From Streptomyces sp. CA-278952 (lineage in GTDB: Bacteria; Actinomycetota; Actinomycetes; Streptomycetales; Streptomycetaceae), in the NCBI RefSeq assembly GCF_028747205.1, contig NZ_CP112880.1, positions 4,464,001 through 4,528,000 of the forward strand: a stretch of 64,000 bases of DNA. Direction: 5' to 3'. The position numbers and the translations under genes were made by a program. Shown in pieces: positions 18,263 to 27,041 of the stretch. How positions within the stretch are numbered: position 1 is the first letter of the stretch; each line of letters opens with the position of its first letter. The notes under the pieces were generated by a model. The model did no database searches. It was not told the origin of the DNA and saw only the letters and a list, made by a program, of their open reading frames with translations.

Positions 18263-19477
18263 TCAGGGGGCGGGGATCGTCGCGACCGTCTCCACGGCGA
18301 CCTCGGAGCGCGGTACGTCCTGGGCGTCCGCGTCGATGGAGCGGCGCAGGGCCTCGTGGAGCCGGGCGGGGGTCAGCACGCCGAGGAAGCGCCCCTCGCT
18401 CTCCTTGTCGATGACGGCGATCCAGCCCGCGTCGTGCTGGAGCATGGTGGCGAAGGCCTGCTTGAGGGGTGCCCCGAGTGGGAGCCAGGCCTCCATCCGG
18501 CGGGCGTGTTCGCGGACGGTGCCCTTGGCGGTGGCCGGTGCGCCGCCGGTCGTCGTGCCGGCCGTGGCGTCGGCGGTCGCGTCGGCGGGGATCCAGCCGT
18601 GGAGGTTGTTCCGGCCGTCCAGGACGACCGCCCAGCGCGCGCCCTGGGACCTGAGCCGTTCGGTGGCCGTGGCCAGCGGGTCGTCGAGGTGGACGACCGG
18701 CGGCTGGTCGAGGTCGCTCTCCTCGATGGGCGTCACCGAGAGCCGCTTGAGCCCGCGGTCCGCGCCGACGAAGTCGGCCACGTACGGGGTCGCGGGGGCT
18801 CCGAGCACGGTGGCGGGGGAGTCGAACTGCTCGATGCGGCCCTGGCCGTAGACGGCGATCCGGTCGCCCAGGCGGACGGCCTCCTCGATGTCGTGCGTGA
18901 CGAACAGCACGGTCTTGCGCACCTGGGCCTGGAGTTTCAGGAATTCGTTCTGGAGCCGTTCGCGGACCACCGGATCGACTGCCCCGAAAGGCTCGTCCAT
19001 CAGGAGGACGGGCGGATCGGCGGCCAATGCGCGGGCCACGCCCACGCGTTGGCGCTGGCCGCCGGAGAGCTGTTCCGGATAGCGGTCGCCATAAACGGAG
19101 GGGTCGAGTCCGACGAGGTCGAGGAGTTCGGCGGCGCGTTCGCGCCCCTTTCCGCGCTTCCAGCCCAGCAGATGGGGAACGGTCGCGGTGTTCTCCAGCA
19201 CCGTCTTGTGCGGGAAGAGTCCCACCTGCTGGATCACATAGCCGATTCGGCGGCGCAGTTGGACGGGATCGATGGTGGATATGTCGTCCCCGTCGAGGAA
19301 TATCCCGCCCTCGGTCGGTTCGATCAGCCGGTTCACCATCTTCATGGTGGTCGTCTTGCCGCAACCGGAAGGTCCGACGAGCGTGACCAGTTCACCCTCG
19401 GCGACCTCGAAGGAAAGGTCGTCGACGGCGGTGGTGCCGTCTGCGTAACGCTTGGTGACGTGCTCGAAACGGATCAT
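18263..19477 (-). CDS. betaine/choline-type ABC importer, ATP-binding protein with CBS domains
   Basis: A 404-residue OpuCA/ProV-class ATPase. It has Walker A GPSGCGKTT (about 36-44), the Q-loop, signature LSGGQRQRVGVARAL, Walker B VLLMDEPFGAVD and the H-loop VTHDIEEA. A C-terminal tandem CBS region (about 260-390) is interrupted by an Ala/Thr-rich insert (DATADATAGTTTGG). In this family CBS pairs sense ionic strength or nucleotides to gate osmolyte uptake. It is transcribed away from the two permeases and binding protein. The 214-bp divergent region holds tandem hairpin repeats that could coordinate both directions. Confidence 0.92.
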   Translation of the reverse strand: MIRFEHVTKRYADGTTAVDDLSFEVAEGELVTLVGPSGCGKTTTMKMVNRLIEPTEGGIFLDGDDISTIDPVQLRRRIGYVIQQVGLFPHKTVLENTATVPHLLGWKRGKGRERAAELLDLVGLDPSVYGDRYPEQLSGGQRQRVGVARALAADPPVLLMDEPFGAVDPVVRERLQNEFLKLQAQVRKTVLFVTHDIEEAVRLGDRIAVYGQGRIEQFDSPATVLGAPATPYVADFVGADRGLKRLSVTPIEESDLDQPPVVHLDDPLATATERLRSQGARWAVVLDGRNNLHGWIPADATADATAGTTTGGAPATAKGTVREHARRMEAWLPLGAPLKQAFATMLQHDAGWIAVIDKESEGRFLGVLTPARLHEALRRSIDADAQDVPRSEVAVETVATIPAP

Positions 19478-19587
19478 GGTTCCCCATTGTGGAGGGCGTT
19501 CTGTGAAGGGCGTGTTGCCGGAATGCGACAGCCTCCGCGATTGTCAGTGGTCGAGGATAGGCTCGCCAGTCATCAGTTCGATCCGGG

Positions 19588-19664
19588 GCGATCCGGGGGA
19601 GACCCGGCGTGATCCGGGAGGGAACCCGGCGTGATCCGGGCGAGAACCCGGGGTGATCCGGGCG
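19588..19664. repeat. tandem 22-bp hairpin repeats upstream of the importer permease genes
   Basis: A unit close to GTGATCCGGGAGGGAACCCG begins at 19588 (21 bp), 19609, 19631 and 19653 (partial), a 22-bp period. Each full unit folds as CCGGG-N(5-6)-CCCGG. The array ends just before the SD (AGGAGGTG) of the first permease gene at 19692. It could act as repeated operators or as an RNA structure in the leader. Confidence 0.75.
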
Positions 19665-19691
19665 ACGAGCGAAAGCAGGAGGTGGGGGCGG

Positions 19692-20507
19692 ATGGCCGAG
19701 CAGAACTGCCTGGTGACGAACGACTGGATCTGCGGGGAGTACCTGCGCTCCCGCAGCCAGGAGTTGACCGACGCGACCGTGCAGCACATCGGGATCACGG
19801 TGGTCTCGGTGCTGATCGGGCTCGCGGTCGCCTTTCCGCTGGCGCTGCTCGCCCGCCGGGGCCGGCGCTTCGCCGGGCCGGTGCTCGGCCTGACGACCGT
19901 GCTCTACACCGTGCCCTCGCTGGCGATGTTCTCGCTGCTGCTGCCCCTGTTCGGGCTGTCGGCCGCGCTCGTCGTCACGGGCCTGGTGCTCTATTCGCTG
20001 ACCATCCTCGTACGCAACATCCTGGCCGGGCTCGAAGCGGTGCCCGAGGAGGCCCGGGACGCCGCCCGCGGCATGGGATACGGGCCGTGGCGGCTGCTGT
20101 GGGAGGTGGAGCTCCCGCTGGCGCTGCCCGCGGTGATGGCAGGGCTGCGGATAGCCACCGTGTCGACGGTCGCGCTGACCACGGTCGGCTCGCTCGTCGG
20201 CAAGGGCGGCCTCGGCAATCTCATCGAGGACGCGCTGCCCAGCTTCTTCAAGGCCCAGGTGCTCGCCGCCTCGGTCCTGTGTGTGCTGCTCGCGGTGGCG
20301 GCGGACCTGCTGCTGCTCGGCCTCCAGCGGCTGCTGACGCCCTGGACCCGGATATCCGGGGTGCCCCGGATATCCGGGGCGGCCGGGGCGGACAAGGCCA
20401 GGCGCACTGGCCTGGACGGGCGGGACGGACCAGGCGGACCAGGCGGACCAGACGGACCGGGCGGACCGGCGGGCCTGCCCGTCCCGGCGAAGGTGGAGGC
20501 GGGCTGA
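19692..20507 (+). CDS. betaine/choline-type ABC importer, permease 1
   Basis: 271 residues with about six membrane helices in a BPD_transp_1 domain. The EAA-type cytoplasmic loop reads EEARDAARGMGYGPWRLLWEVELPLALP. The protein opens with an extracellular Cys-containing segment (NCLVTNDWICGEYL). It ends in a low-complexity Gly/Pro/Asp tail (about 245-265). ATG 19692 follows a full AGGAGGTG. Three bases separate it from the next permease gene, so the two are coupled. Predicted to form the transmembrane channel with the second permease. Confidence 0.92.
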   Translation: MAEQNCLVTNDWICGEYLRSRSQELTDATVQHIGITVVSVLIGLAVAFPLALLARRGRRFAGPVLGLTTVLYTVPSLAMFSLLLPLFGLSAALVVTGLVLYSLTILVRNILAGLEAVPEEARDAARGMGYGPWRLLWEVELPLALPAVMAGLRIATVSTVALTTVGSLVGKGGLGNLIEDALPSFFKAQVLAASVLCVLLAVAADLLLLGLQRLLTPWTRISGVPRISGAAGADKARRTGLDGRDGPGGPGGPDGPGGPAGLPVPAKVEAG

Positions 20508-20510
20508 CCC

Positions 20511-21185
20511 GTGGGAGTCATCGGCGATGCCTGGACCTGGCTGACGACCGGGGCCAACTGGTCGGGCGACGGAGGGGCCGCGCACCGGCTCGGCGAGCAT
20601 CTGTACGTGAGCGGGGTCGCCCTCGCGGTGGCCTGCGCGATAGCCCTGCCGCTCGCCCTGTATCTGGGCCACATCGGCAGGGGCGGTGGGCTCGCGGTGA
20701 ACATCTCCAACGTGGGGCGGGCCGTCCCGGTCTTCGCGGTGCTCGCCCTGTTCATGGTCACGCCCCTGCGCAACTCGGGCTACTGGCCCACGATCATCGC
20801 GCTGGTGCTGTTCGCGGTGCCGCCGCTGCTGACCAACGCCTATGTCGGGATGCGGGAGGTGGACCGGGCCGTGGTGGAGGCCGCGCGCGGCATGGGGATG
20901 TCGGGCGGGCAGCTCTTCGTCCGGGTCGAGCTGCCGCTCGCCTACCCGATGATCATGACCGGGCTGCGGTCCGCCGCCGTCCAGGTCGTGGCCACCGCGT
21001 CGATCGCCGCGATGGTCGGCCTCGGCGGTCTCGGCCGGATCATCACCGCCGGGTTCAACACCTACGACACGGCCCAGGTCTTCGCGGGAGCGATCCTGGT
21101 CGCCGGACTCGCCCTGCTGGTGGAAGGGGTGCTCGTGGGCCTGGACCGGCTGCTGTCACCGCTGCGCCGCCGCCGGCCCGCGTGA
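20511..21185 (+). CDS. betaine/choline-type ABC importer, permease 2
   Basis: 224 residues, about five to six membrane helices, with the EAA loop VEAARGMGMSGGQLFVRVELPLAYPMIMTG. This is a paralogue of the preceding permease, so the pore is probably a heterodimer as in OpuCB/OpuCD. GTG start at 20511, three bases after the previous stop. The substrate is inferred from neighbours only: the QAT family takes up glycine betaine, choline, carnitine or proline betaine. Confidence 0.92.
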   Translation: MGVIGDAWTWLTTGANWSGDGGAAHRLGEHLYVSGVALAVACAIALPLALYLGHIGRGGGLAVNISNVGRAVPVFAVLALFMVTPLRNSGYWPTIIALVLFAVPPLLTNAYVGMREVDRAVVEAARGMGMSGGQLFVRVELPLAYPMIMTGLRSAAVQVVATASIAAMVGLGGLGRIITAGFNTYDTAQVFAGAILVAGLALLVEGVLVGLDRLLSPLRRRRPA

Positions 21186-21249
21186 CGGGCCCGACAGCCC
21201 TCCCCAACTTCCCTTTTGTCACTTTTTTCAGTTCGGACGGAGAGCAGAC

Positions 21250-22221
21250 ATGAGCAGAACCTCGCGGATAGCCGGAGCGGTCATCGGCATGGTGGCGCTG
21301 GCAGGGTCGCTGGCGGCCTGCGGCGGCGACAGCCTGGAGAAGGAGAAGGCCTCCTCCGGCTCCTCGGGCGGCGACAGCGAGAAGGGCTCCCTCGTCGTCG
21401 GCTCGGCCTCCTTCACCGAGTCCAAGGTGCTCGCCGAGCTGTACGCGCAGATCCTCGGCGACGCCGGGTACGACACCTCGATCACCACGGTGAAGAACCG
21501 CGAGCTGTACGAGCCCTCGCTGGAGAAGGGTGAGATCGACGTCGTCCCCGAATACGCCGCGACGATCACCGAATTCCTCAACGCCAAGGTGAACGGGGCG
21601 GAGAAGGCCCAGAACACCCCCCTCGCCTCCCCGGACGCCGACGCCACGGTCGCCGCGCTGGAGAAGCTCGCGGGCCCGCTGGGCCTCAAGGTGCTCCCGG
21701 CGGGGAAGGCCGTCGACCAGAACGCTTTCGCGGTCTCGGAGGAATTCGCCGAGAAGAACAAGCTCACCACCCTTTCCGATCTTGGAAAGTCGAAGCTCAA
21801 GGTGAAGATCGCGGCGGGCGACGAGTGCGAGGTGCGGCCCTTCTGCGCACCCGGTCTGAAGAAGACGTACGGCATCGACGTCACCGGTATCGACCCCAAG
21901 GGCGTCGGCACCCCGCAGTCCAAGCAGGCCGTCCGCGACGGCAAGGTCGAGCTGGTCCTGACGACCACCACGGACGCGGTGCTGGACGGGCTGGTCTTCC
22001 TGGAGGACGACAAGAAGCTGCAGAACGCCGACAACGTCCTGCCAGTCCTCAACGCCAAGGACGCGGGCGCCCCGGAGATCGCCGACGCGCTCGGAAAGCT
22101 CACCGACGCGCTCACCACGGAGGATCTCGCGGAGCTGAACCGCAAGGTCGACGCCGAGCGCGCGAAGCCGGCCGATGTGGCCAAGGAGTATCTGGAGTCG
22201 AAGGGTCTGATCAAGAAGTAG
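21250..22221 (+). CDS. betaine/choline-type ABC importer, substrate-binding lipoprotein
   Basis: 323 residues with a lipoprotein signal peptide (SRTSRIAG... LAGSLAAC, modified Cys24) and a Ser/Gly linker. An OpuAC domain follows: LVVGSASFTESKVLAELYAQIL near the N-terminus, VVPEYAATITEFL, and the C-terminal LTDALTTEDLAELNRKVDAE hinge. It delivers osmolyte to the two permeases just upstream. The SD is GGAGAG before ATG 21250, and a 64-bp gap separates it from the permease. The four genes make a complete importer. Confidence 0.93.
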   Translation: MSRTSRIAGAVIGMVALAGSLAACGGDSLEKEKASSGSSGGDSEKGSLVVGSASFTESKVLAELYAQILGDAGYDTSITTVKNRELYEPSLEKGEIDVVPEYAATITEFLNAKVNGAEKAQNTPLASPDADATVAALEKLAGPLGLKVLPAGKAVDQNAFAVSEEFAEKNKLTTLSDLGKSKLKVKIAAGDECEVRPFCAPGLKKTYGIDVTGIDPKGVGTPQSKQAVRDGKVELVLTTTTDAVLDGLVFLEDDKKLQNADNVLPVLNAKDAGAPEIADALGKLTDALTTEDLAELNRKVDAERAKPADVAKEYLESKGLIKK

Positions 22222-22322
22222 GGCTCGGGCTACGGGTCATTTCGGGGGCCGCGAGGTAACCGGCGGGGAACAGATTGCCGAGCGGCCCCCAAGTGGCGCG
22301 TACACACGGTAAATTTCAGGCC

Positions 22323-23390
22323 ATGCCACGTGGACGCCACCGCCATTCGCCACCCCTTCACAGAATCCTGCCCCCCTCCGTGGTCGCGGGAGTGTCGGTC
22401 GTCGGTGCCGCCGGCGCCTGGCTCCTGGCCGAACCCCTGGTCCTGCGCGGCCTGGTGGCCGCCGTGGCGGCCGCCGCCGTCACCGGCGCGTACCTGATGC
22501 GCAGCTGGGACCGGGCGGCGGGGCTGCGGGTCGCCGAGCTGACCCGGGCCCGCGCCAGTGACGAATGGCGGGCCGAGGAGCGGATAGCCGAGCTGGAGCA
22601 GGATCTGGAGGAGTCGCGCGAGCTGCGCGGCCGTCTGGAGACCAAGCTCCGCCGCAAGCGCGTCGAGCTCGCGGGGCTGCGCGGGGAGCACGCCGGACTG
22701 CTGCGCCGCTACGCCAACGCCGAGACCGAGCGGGCCAGCGCGCTGGAGGGCCGCAGGCAGCTCGCCATCGAGGCCGCCGCCCCCAAGGAGCTGCCGCCCG
22801 CGCGGTCCACGCCGACCCCCGAGTCGTACCGGCGCGCGGACGAGGCCCTGATGAACCTCACACGCAACGCGGCGCTCCAGGAGACCCGTCGGACGGTGGA
22901 GGCGGCCCGGCAGCGGCAGCCGGCCGCCGACGACCGGCACCAGGACACGGAGGAGGAGGGCCCGCAGGGGAAGCACGCGGCGGCCCCCGGGGCGGGCGAG
23001 CACCGGGACCACCAGCACCGCCGCCCCTCCAGCCCCCCGCCCGCCCCGGCGCTCCCGAGCATGAAGGCCCCGGCCCCCATCGCGCCGGTGCCCGTGCCGC
23101 GCGCGATCCCGGCCTCGGCCGTCGTCCCGTACGCCGCGCGCCGCAACCTGGCGCCCCAGGGCAACTTCGACTTCTTCGGCGCCCAGCACGCCCAGAGCGC
23201 CGAGAAGGTGAACGCCGCGATCGAGTCCGTGCAGTACGAGGACCTCGCGGACGTCGTCGGCGAGGAGGCGCTCGCCGCCCACCGCACGGGAGCCGTCGAC
23301 AACCGGGCCGTCGGCAAGGTCATCGACCTCACCGCGCACGACGAGACCGAGCAGATCGAGGTGGCGGAGTTGCGCGGCGCGGCCTCCTGA
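22323..23390 (+). CDS. hypothetical coiled-coil membrane protein
   Basis: 355 residues, not recognised. An N-terminal basic stretch is followed by two hydrophobic helices (about 17-57), a charged coiled coil (about 62-150, RVAELTRARASDEWRAEERIAELEQDLEESRELR...), a Pro/His-rich disordered linker with HRDHQHRRPSSPPP, and a conserved-looking end (APQGNFDFFGAQ onward, about 278-355). The topology suggests a cytoplasmic coiled coil anchored in the membrane, perhaps a scaffold for division or secretion (inference). ATG 22323 is preceded by TAAATT at -10-like distance and no clear SD, so it may be leaderless. Convergent with nuoD. Confidence 0.75.
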   Translation: MPRGRHRHSPPLHRILPPSVVAGVSVVGAAGAWLLAEPLVLRGLVAAVAAAAVTGAYLMRSWDRAAGLRVAELTRARASDEWRAEERIAELEQDLEESRELRGRLETKLRRKRVELAGLRGEHAGLLRRYANAETERASALEGRRQLAIEAAAPKELPPARSTPTPESYRRADEALMNLTRNAALQETRRTVEAARQRQPAADDRHQDTEEEGPQGKHAAAPGAGEHRDHQHRRPSSPPPAPALPSMKAPAPIAPVPVPRAIPASAVVPYAARRNLAPQGNFDFFGAQHAQSAEKVNAAIESVQYEDLADVVGEEALAAHRTGAVDNRAVGKVIDLTAHDETEQIEVAELRGAAS

Positions 23391-23420
23391 GGGACGGCCC
23401 CGGCCGCCCCTCCCCGCCCG

Positions 23421-24563
23421 CTACTTGTCGATGTCGCCGACGACGAAGAACAGCGAGCCCAGGATCGCCACCATGTCGGCGACCAGAGTGCCCGGCAGCA
23501 GCTCGGTGAGCGCCTGGATGTTGTTGAACGAGGCGGAGCGCAGCTTCAGCCGGTAGGGCGTCTTCTCGCCCTTGGAGACCAGGTAGTAGCCGTTGACGCC
23601 GAGCGGATTCTCCGTCCAGGCGTAGGTGTGGCCCTCGGGCGCCTTGAGCACCTTGGGCAGCCGCTGGTTGATCGGCCCCGGCGCCAGGTGGGCCATCCGG
23701 TCCAGGCAGGCGTCCGCCAGGTCCAGGGAGCCCAGGGTCTGCTCCAGCAGGCACTCGAAGCGGGCCAGGCAGTCGCCCTCGGTCCGGGTGACGACCCTCA
23801 GGGTGTCCTGGAGCTCCCCGTACGCGAGATAGGGCTCGTCGCGCCGCAGGTCGAAGTCGACGCCCGAGGCGCGGGCGATCGGCCCCGACACCCCGTACGC
23901 GTGCACCGCCGCGGCGGACAGCACGCCCACGTCGCGCGTACGGCCCCGGAAGATCTCGTTGCCGAGGACGAGGTCCTCGTACACGTCCATGCGGGAGCGG
24001 ACGGAGGCGACGGCGTCGCGGACGCGGCCGGCCCAGCCCGCCGGGACGTCCTCCTTGAGTCCGCCGACCCGGTTGAACATGTAGTGCATCCGCCCGCCGG
24101 AGACCTCCTCCATCACCGCCTGGAGCTCCTCGCGCTCCCGGAAGGCGTGGAAGACCGGGGTGATGCCGCCGAGTTCGAGGGGGTAGGAGCCGAGGAACAT
24201 CAGGTGGTTGAGGACCCGGTTCAGCTCGGCGAGCAGCGTCCGCGTCCACACGGCGCGCTCGGGGACCTCCATGCCGAGCATCCGCTCGACGGCCATCACC
24301 ACGCCCAGCTCGTTCGAGAACGCGGAGAGCCAGTCGTGGCGGTTGGCGAGCATGATGATCTGCCGGTAGTCGCGCGCCTCGAAGAGCTTCTCCGCGCCTC
24401 GGTGCATATAGCCGATGACCGGCTCCGCGTGCTGTACGCGCTCGCCGTCCAGCACGATCCGCAGCCGGAGGACCCCGTGCGTCGAGGGGTGCTGGGGGCC
24501 GATGTTCAGCACCATGTCGGTGCTCTCCGCCGCTCCGCCGATGCCGATCGTCGTCTCCGTCAT
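23421..24563 (-). CDS. orphan NADH-quinone oxidoreductase subunit D (NuoD2-type)
   Basis: A 380-residue homologue of the 49-kDa/NuoD subunit of complex I. It retains [15 protein letters not shown] (about 20-34), [17 protein letters not shown] (about 50-66), [10 protein letters not shown] and the C-terminal [25 protein letters not shown]. No other nuo gene is nearby, so it is a second, stand-alone copy as known in Streptomyces. It may be an alternative subunit or a hydrogenase-related paralogue. The gene lies 37 bp downstream of a MidA-type methyltransferase gene on the same strand. Confidence 0.9.
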   Translation of the reverse strand: MTETTIGIGGAAESTDMVLNIGPQHPSTHGVLRLRIVLDGERVQHAEPVIGYMHRGAEKLFEARDYRQIIMLANRHDWLSAFSNELGVVMAVERMLGMEVPERAVWTRTLLAELNRVLNHLMFLGSYPLELGGITPVFHAFREREELQAVMEEVSGGRMHYMFNRVGGLKEDVPAGWAGRVRDAVASVRSRMDVYEDLVLGNEIFRGRTRDVGVLSAAAVHAYGVSGPIARASGVDFDLRRDEPYLAYGELQDTLRVVTRTEGDCLARFECLLEQTLGSLDLADACLDRMAHLAPGPINQRLPKVLKAPEGHTYAWTENPLGVNGYYLVSKGEKTPYRLKLRSASFNNIQALTELLPGTLVADMVAILGSLFFVVGDIDK

Positions 24564-24600
24564 GCGGGACAGTATTCCCTGACGCCGACCCGCCACGGGG

Positions 24601-25623
24601 TCACCCGCGATCAGGCAGCACCGGCCGCACCGGCCGCACCGGCCCCACCCGGTGCAGCAGCCATGCGAAGTCGCCGAGGCCGCCGCGGGCCGTCAGCTCC
24701 GCCGCCTCGCCCGCGGCCGCCAGCGCGGTGACGTAACCCGCCGGATCGGTCGTTGCCAGGCCGATCGGCGGCCGGTCGCCGCCGACGCCCAGCCGGCGCA
24801 GCGCCGTCCGCTGGTCGGTCAGCTCCGCGCCCGCGTGCCCGGCCGCCGCCGCGCAGGCGTCCAGCGCCACGTGCGAGGTCAGGTCGCAGGAGCCGTCCGG
24901 CACCGGGCGCACCTCGCGCCCGCCCCGGAAGCCGGTCAGCGTCCCGAAGGGCGGCCGGGCGCCCCGCACATGCGCGTAGTCCACCGCCACCGCGAGACCG
25001 GCGGCGAGGGAGCCGACCGCCCGCGCCCAGGCCGCGTCCCGGGTCCGGCCGATCTCCGCCCGCTCGCCCGGCGCGGTCAGCGGCCACCAGCGCTCCAGCC
25101 ACGCCGCGTCCGCCCCGCTCACCGCATCGCCGAGGCGCTCCGCGCCGTCCGAGGTCCGCACCTGGACGTACCGGGGGACGCCGTCCGCGTCCGCCTCCGC
25201 CACCTCGGCCGGCACGTTGTCCAGCCACTCGTTGGCGAACAGCAGCCCGGTGACCCCCGCGGGCGGCTCCGCGCACCACTCGATCCGGGGGTCCAGGCCC
25301 GGCGGCCGGGCGGCGACCTCGACGGCGTACGCGGTGACGTCCGGCCGCTCGGGCAGCGCGGCCAGCGCCGCCAGGACTCCGGTCAGCAGCTCGCCGCGGC
25401 CCGCCCCGACGTCGACCAGCGCGACCGTGCCGGTGCCCAGCTCCCACGCCGTTCCGGTCAGCAGCCGGGCCACCGCCGCCGCGAAGAGGGGCGAGGCGTG
25501 GACCGACGTACGGAAATGGCCCGCCGGCCCCTCCGGGCTCCGCAGCGGGCTGCGATAGAAGCCCTCATCTCCGTACAGAGCGGCCTGAGCCGCCTCCCGC
25601 CACCCGCGCCACTCGTCCGTCAC
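24601..25623 (-). CDS. MidA/NDUFAF7-type SAM-dependent methyltransferase
   Basis: A 340-residue class I methyltransferase of the DUF185 (MidA) family. Near the N-terminus it has the [21 protein letters not shown] segment, the SAM-binding [20 protein letters not shown] loop (about 66-85), [12 protein letters not shown] (family motif NE-x-x-D-x-x-P) and the C-terminal [19 protein letters not shown]. The eukaryotic member NDUFAF7 methylates an arginine of NDUFS2, the NuoD homologue, and the gene directly downstream here encodes NuoD. GTG 25623 is chosen from GGTGGAG upstream. The gene is divergent from the sensor kinase. Confidence 0.87.
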   Translation of the reverse strand: MTDEWRGWREAAQAALYGDEGFYRSPLRSPEGPAGHFRTSVHASPLFAAAVARLLTGTAWELGTGTVALVDVGAGRGELLTGVLAALAALPERPDVTAYAVEVAARPPGLDPRIEWCAEPPAGVTGLLFANEWLDNVPAEVAEADADGVPRYVQVRTSDGAERLGDAVSGADAAWLERWWPLTAPGERAEIGRTRDAAWARAVGSLAAGLAVAVDYAHVRGARPPFGTLTGFRGGREVRPVPDGSCDLTSHVALDACAAAAGHAGAELTDQRTALRRLGVGGDRPPIGLATTDPAGYVTALAAAGEAAELTARGGLGDFAWLLHRVGPVRPVRPVLPDRG

Positions 25624-25706
25624 GTAGGCAAGTCTCCACCTTGGGGAGTACGGTCCCAGGACCCGGATCGACCCTCCGGTTGACCCGGGCACCGATCCGC
25701 TGTCCC

Positions 25707-25712
25707 TACGCT
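25707..25712 (+). promoter_or_regulatory. leaderless -10 box TACGCT before the sensor kinase
   Basis: TACGCT stands seven bases before the GTG at 25720 and no SD is visible. This fits a leaderless transcript and supports that start. Confidence 0.55.
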
Positions 25713-25719
25713 GGGTTAC

Positions 25720-26922
25720 GTGCAGCGCCTCTACGATTTCATCCGCAGACACCCGACGGGCGTCGACGTCTTCTGGGCCGTCTTCCTCCTCGGGCTCTCC
25801 GGCATGTCGATGGTGTCGGGCATGTACGACGCTGGGCGCGAGGAGATCGTCGCCGTTCCGGTGGCGCTGGGGCTCTCCACGGTGGTGGCGCTGCGCCGCA
25901 GGGCCCCGGAGAGGATGCTGCTGCTCGCCATCCTGGTGGGCGTCCTGCAGTTGGTGTTCGACGTCCGGCCGGGCGTCGGGAACTTCGCGATGCTGGTGAT
26001 CACGTACACCGTGGCCACGGTCGGCGAGCGCTGGGCTTCCCGGCTCGCCCTGGTGTGCAGCCTGAGCGCGGCGGCCCTGTCGCAGCTGCGGTGGGAGGCC
26101 GAGCCCGGGGGTTCCTGGGTCCAGGTGGTCTTCGTCACGGTCATCATGACCGTGCCGTTCGTGCTGGCCTGGGTGCTCGGGGACTCCCTGCGGACCCGGC
26201 GGGCCTACTTCGACCAGCTGGAGGAGCGTGCCGCCCGCCTGGAGCGGGAACGGGAGGCGCAGTCCAAGGTCGCGGTCGCCGCCGAGCGGGCCCGGATCGC
26301 CCGCGAGCTGCACGACGTCGTCGCGCACAACGTGTCCGTGATGGTCGTCCAGGCCGACGGCGCCGCCTACGTCATGGACGCCGCCCCCGACCAGGCCAAG
26401 CAGGCCCTGGAGACCATCTCCAGCACCGGCCGCCAGGCACTCGCGGAGATGCGGCGGCTGCTCGGGGTGCTGCGGACCGGTGACGCCCCGGAGAGCGGGG
26501 AGTACGTCCCCCAGCCCGATGTGGAGCAGATCGAGGACCTGGTCGCACAGGTGCGGCAGACCGGCCTGGTGGTCGACTTCAAGGTGGAGGGCACCCCCCG
26601 CCCGCTGCCCAGCGGCGTGGAGCTGACCGCGTACCGGGTCGTCCAGGAGGCCCTGACGAACACCCGCAAGCACGGCGGACCCGACGCCGGGGCCAGCGTC
26701 CGGCTGGTCTACTTCGACGACGGCCTCGGGCTGCTGATCGAGGACGACGGCCGGGGTGCGGCGCACGAACTGTACGAGGACGGCGGCGCGGACGGCGCCG
26801 GGCACGGGATGATCGGGATGCGGGAGCGGATCGGCATGGTCGGCGGCACTCTGGACGCGGGGCCCCGGCCCGGCGGCGGATTCCGGATCAGTGCCCTGCT
26901 GCCGCTCAAGCCCCCGGGCTGA
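25720..26922 (+). CDS. NarL-type two-component sensor histidine kinase
   Basis: A 400-residue membrane kinase. Four to five N-terminal hydrophobic helices (about 15-150) are followed by a short coiled coil, a HisKA_3 dimerisation domain with the phospho-acceptor in [24 protein letters not shown], and a HATPase_c domain with [13 protein letters not shown] (N box), IEDDGRG and [16 protein letters not shown]. The sensed signal is unknown; there is no large external domain, so it may sense within the membrane. Its partner regulator follows 119 bp downstream. Confidence 0.93.
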   Translation: MQRLYDFIRRHPTGVDVFWAVFLLGLSGMSMVSGMYDAGREEIVAVPVALGLSTVVALRRRAPERMLLLAILVGVLQLVFDVRPGVGNFAMLVITYTVATVGERWASRLALVCSLSAAALSQLRWEAEPGGSWVQVVFVTVIMTVPFVLAWVLGDSLRTRRAYFDQLEERAARLEREREAQSKVAVAAERARIARELHDVVAHNVSVMVVQADGAAYVMDAAPDQAKQALETISSTGRQALAEMRRLLGVLRTGDAPESGEYVPQPDVEQIEDLVAQVRQTGLVVDFKVEGTPRPLPSGVELTAYRVVQEALTNTRKHGGPDAGASVRLVYFDDGLGLLIEDDGRGAAHELYEDGGADGAGHGMIGMRERIGMVGGTLDAGPRPGGGFRISALLPLKPPG

Positions 26923-26945
26923 CCCGCCGCCCGGTCGACCTGCCT

Positions 26946-27017
26946 TTCACGACCACGGCGACTACGACGACCACGGCGACCTTCACGACCACGGCGACCA
27001 TCACGACCACCACGACC
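26946..27017. repeat. four tandem 18-bp repeats between sensor kinase and regulator genes
   Basis: A unit close to TTCACGACCACGGCGACC is repeated with an exact 18-bp period at 26946, 26964, 26982 and 27000 (the last diverged). One frame would read a His/Asp-rich peptide, but no start or stop supports translation. It lies in the spacer before the response-regulator SD region and is likely a slippage-born repeat with possible regulatory effect. Confidence 0.8.
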
Positions 27018-27041
27018 GACCCAGGACAGGACACGATCCCC

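Noticed and set aside
26891..27041. His/Asp-rich coding frame across the 18-bp repeat
   Set aside because: It has no credible start, runs on into the regulator gene in the wrong frame, and arises from the repeat composition.
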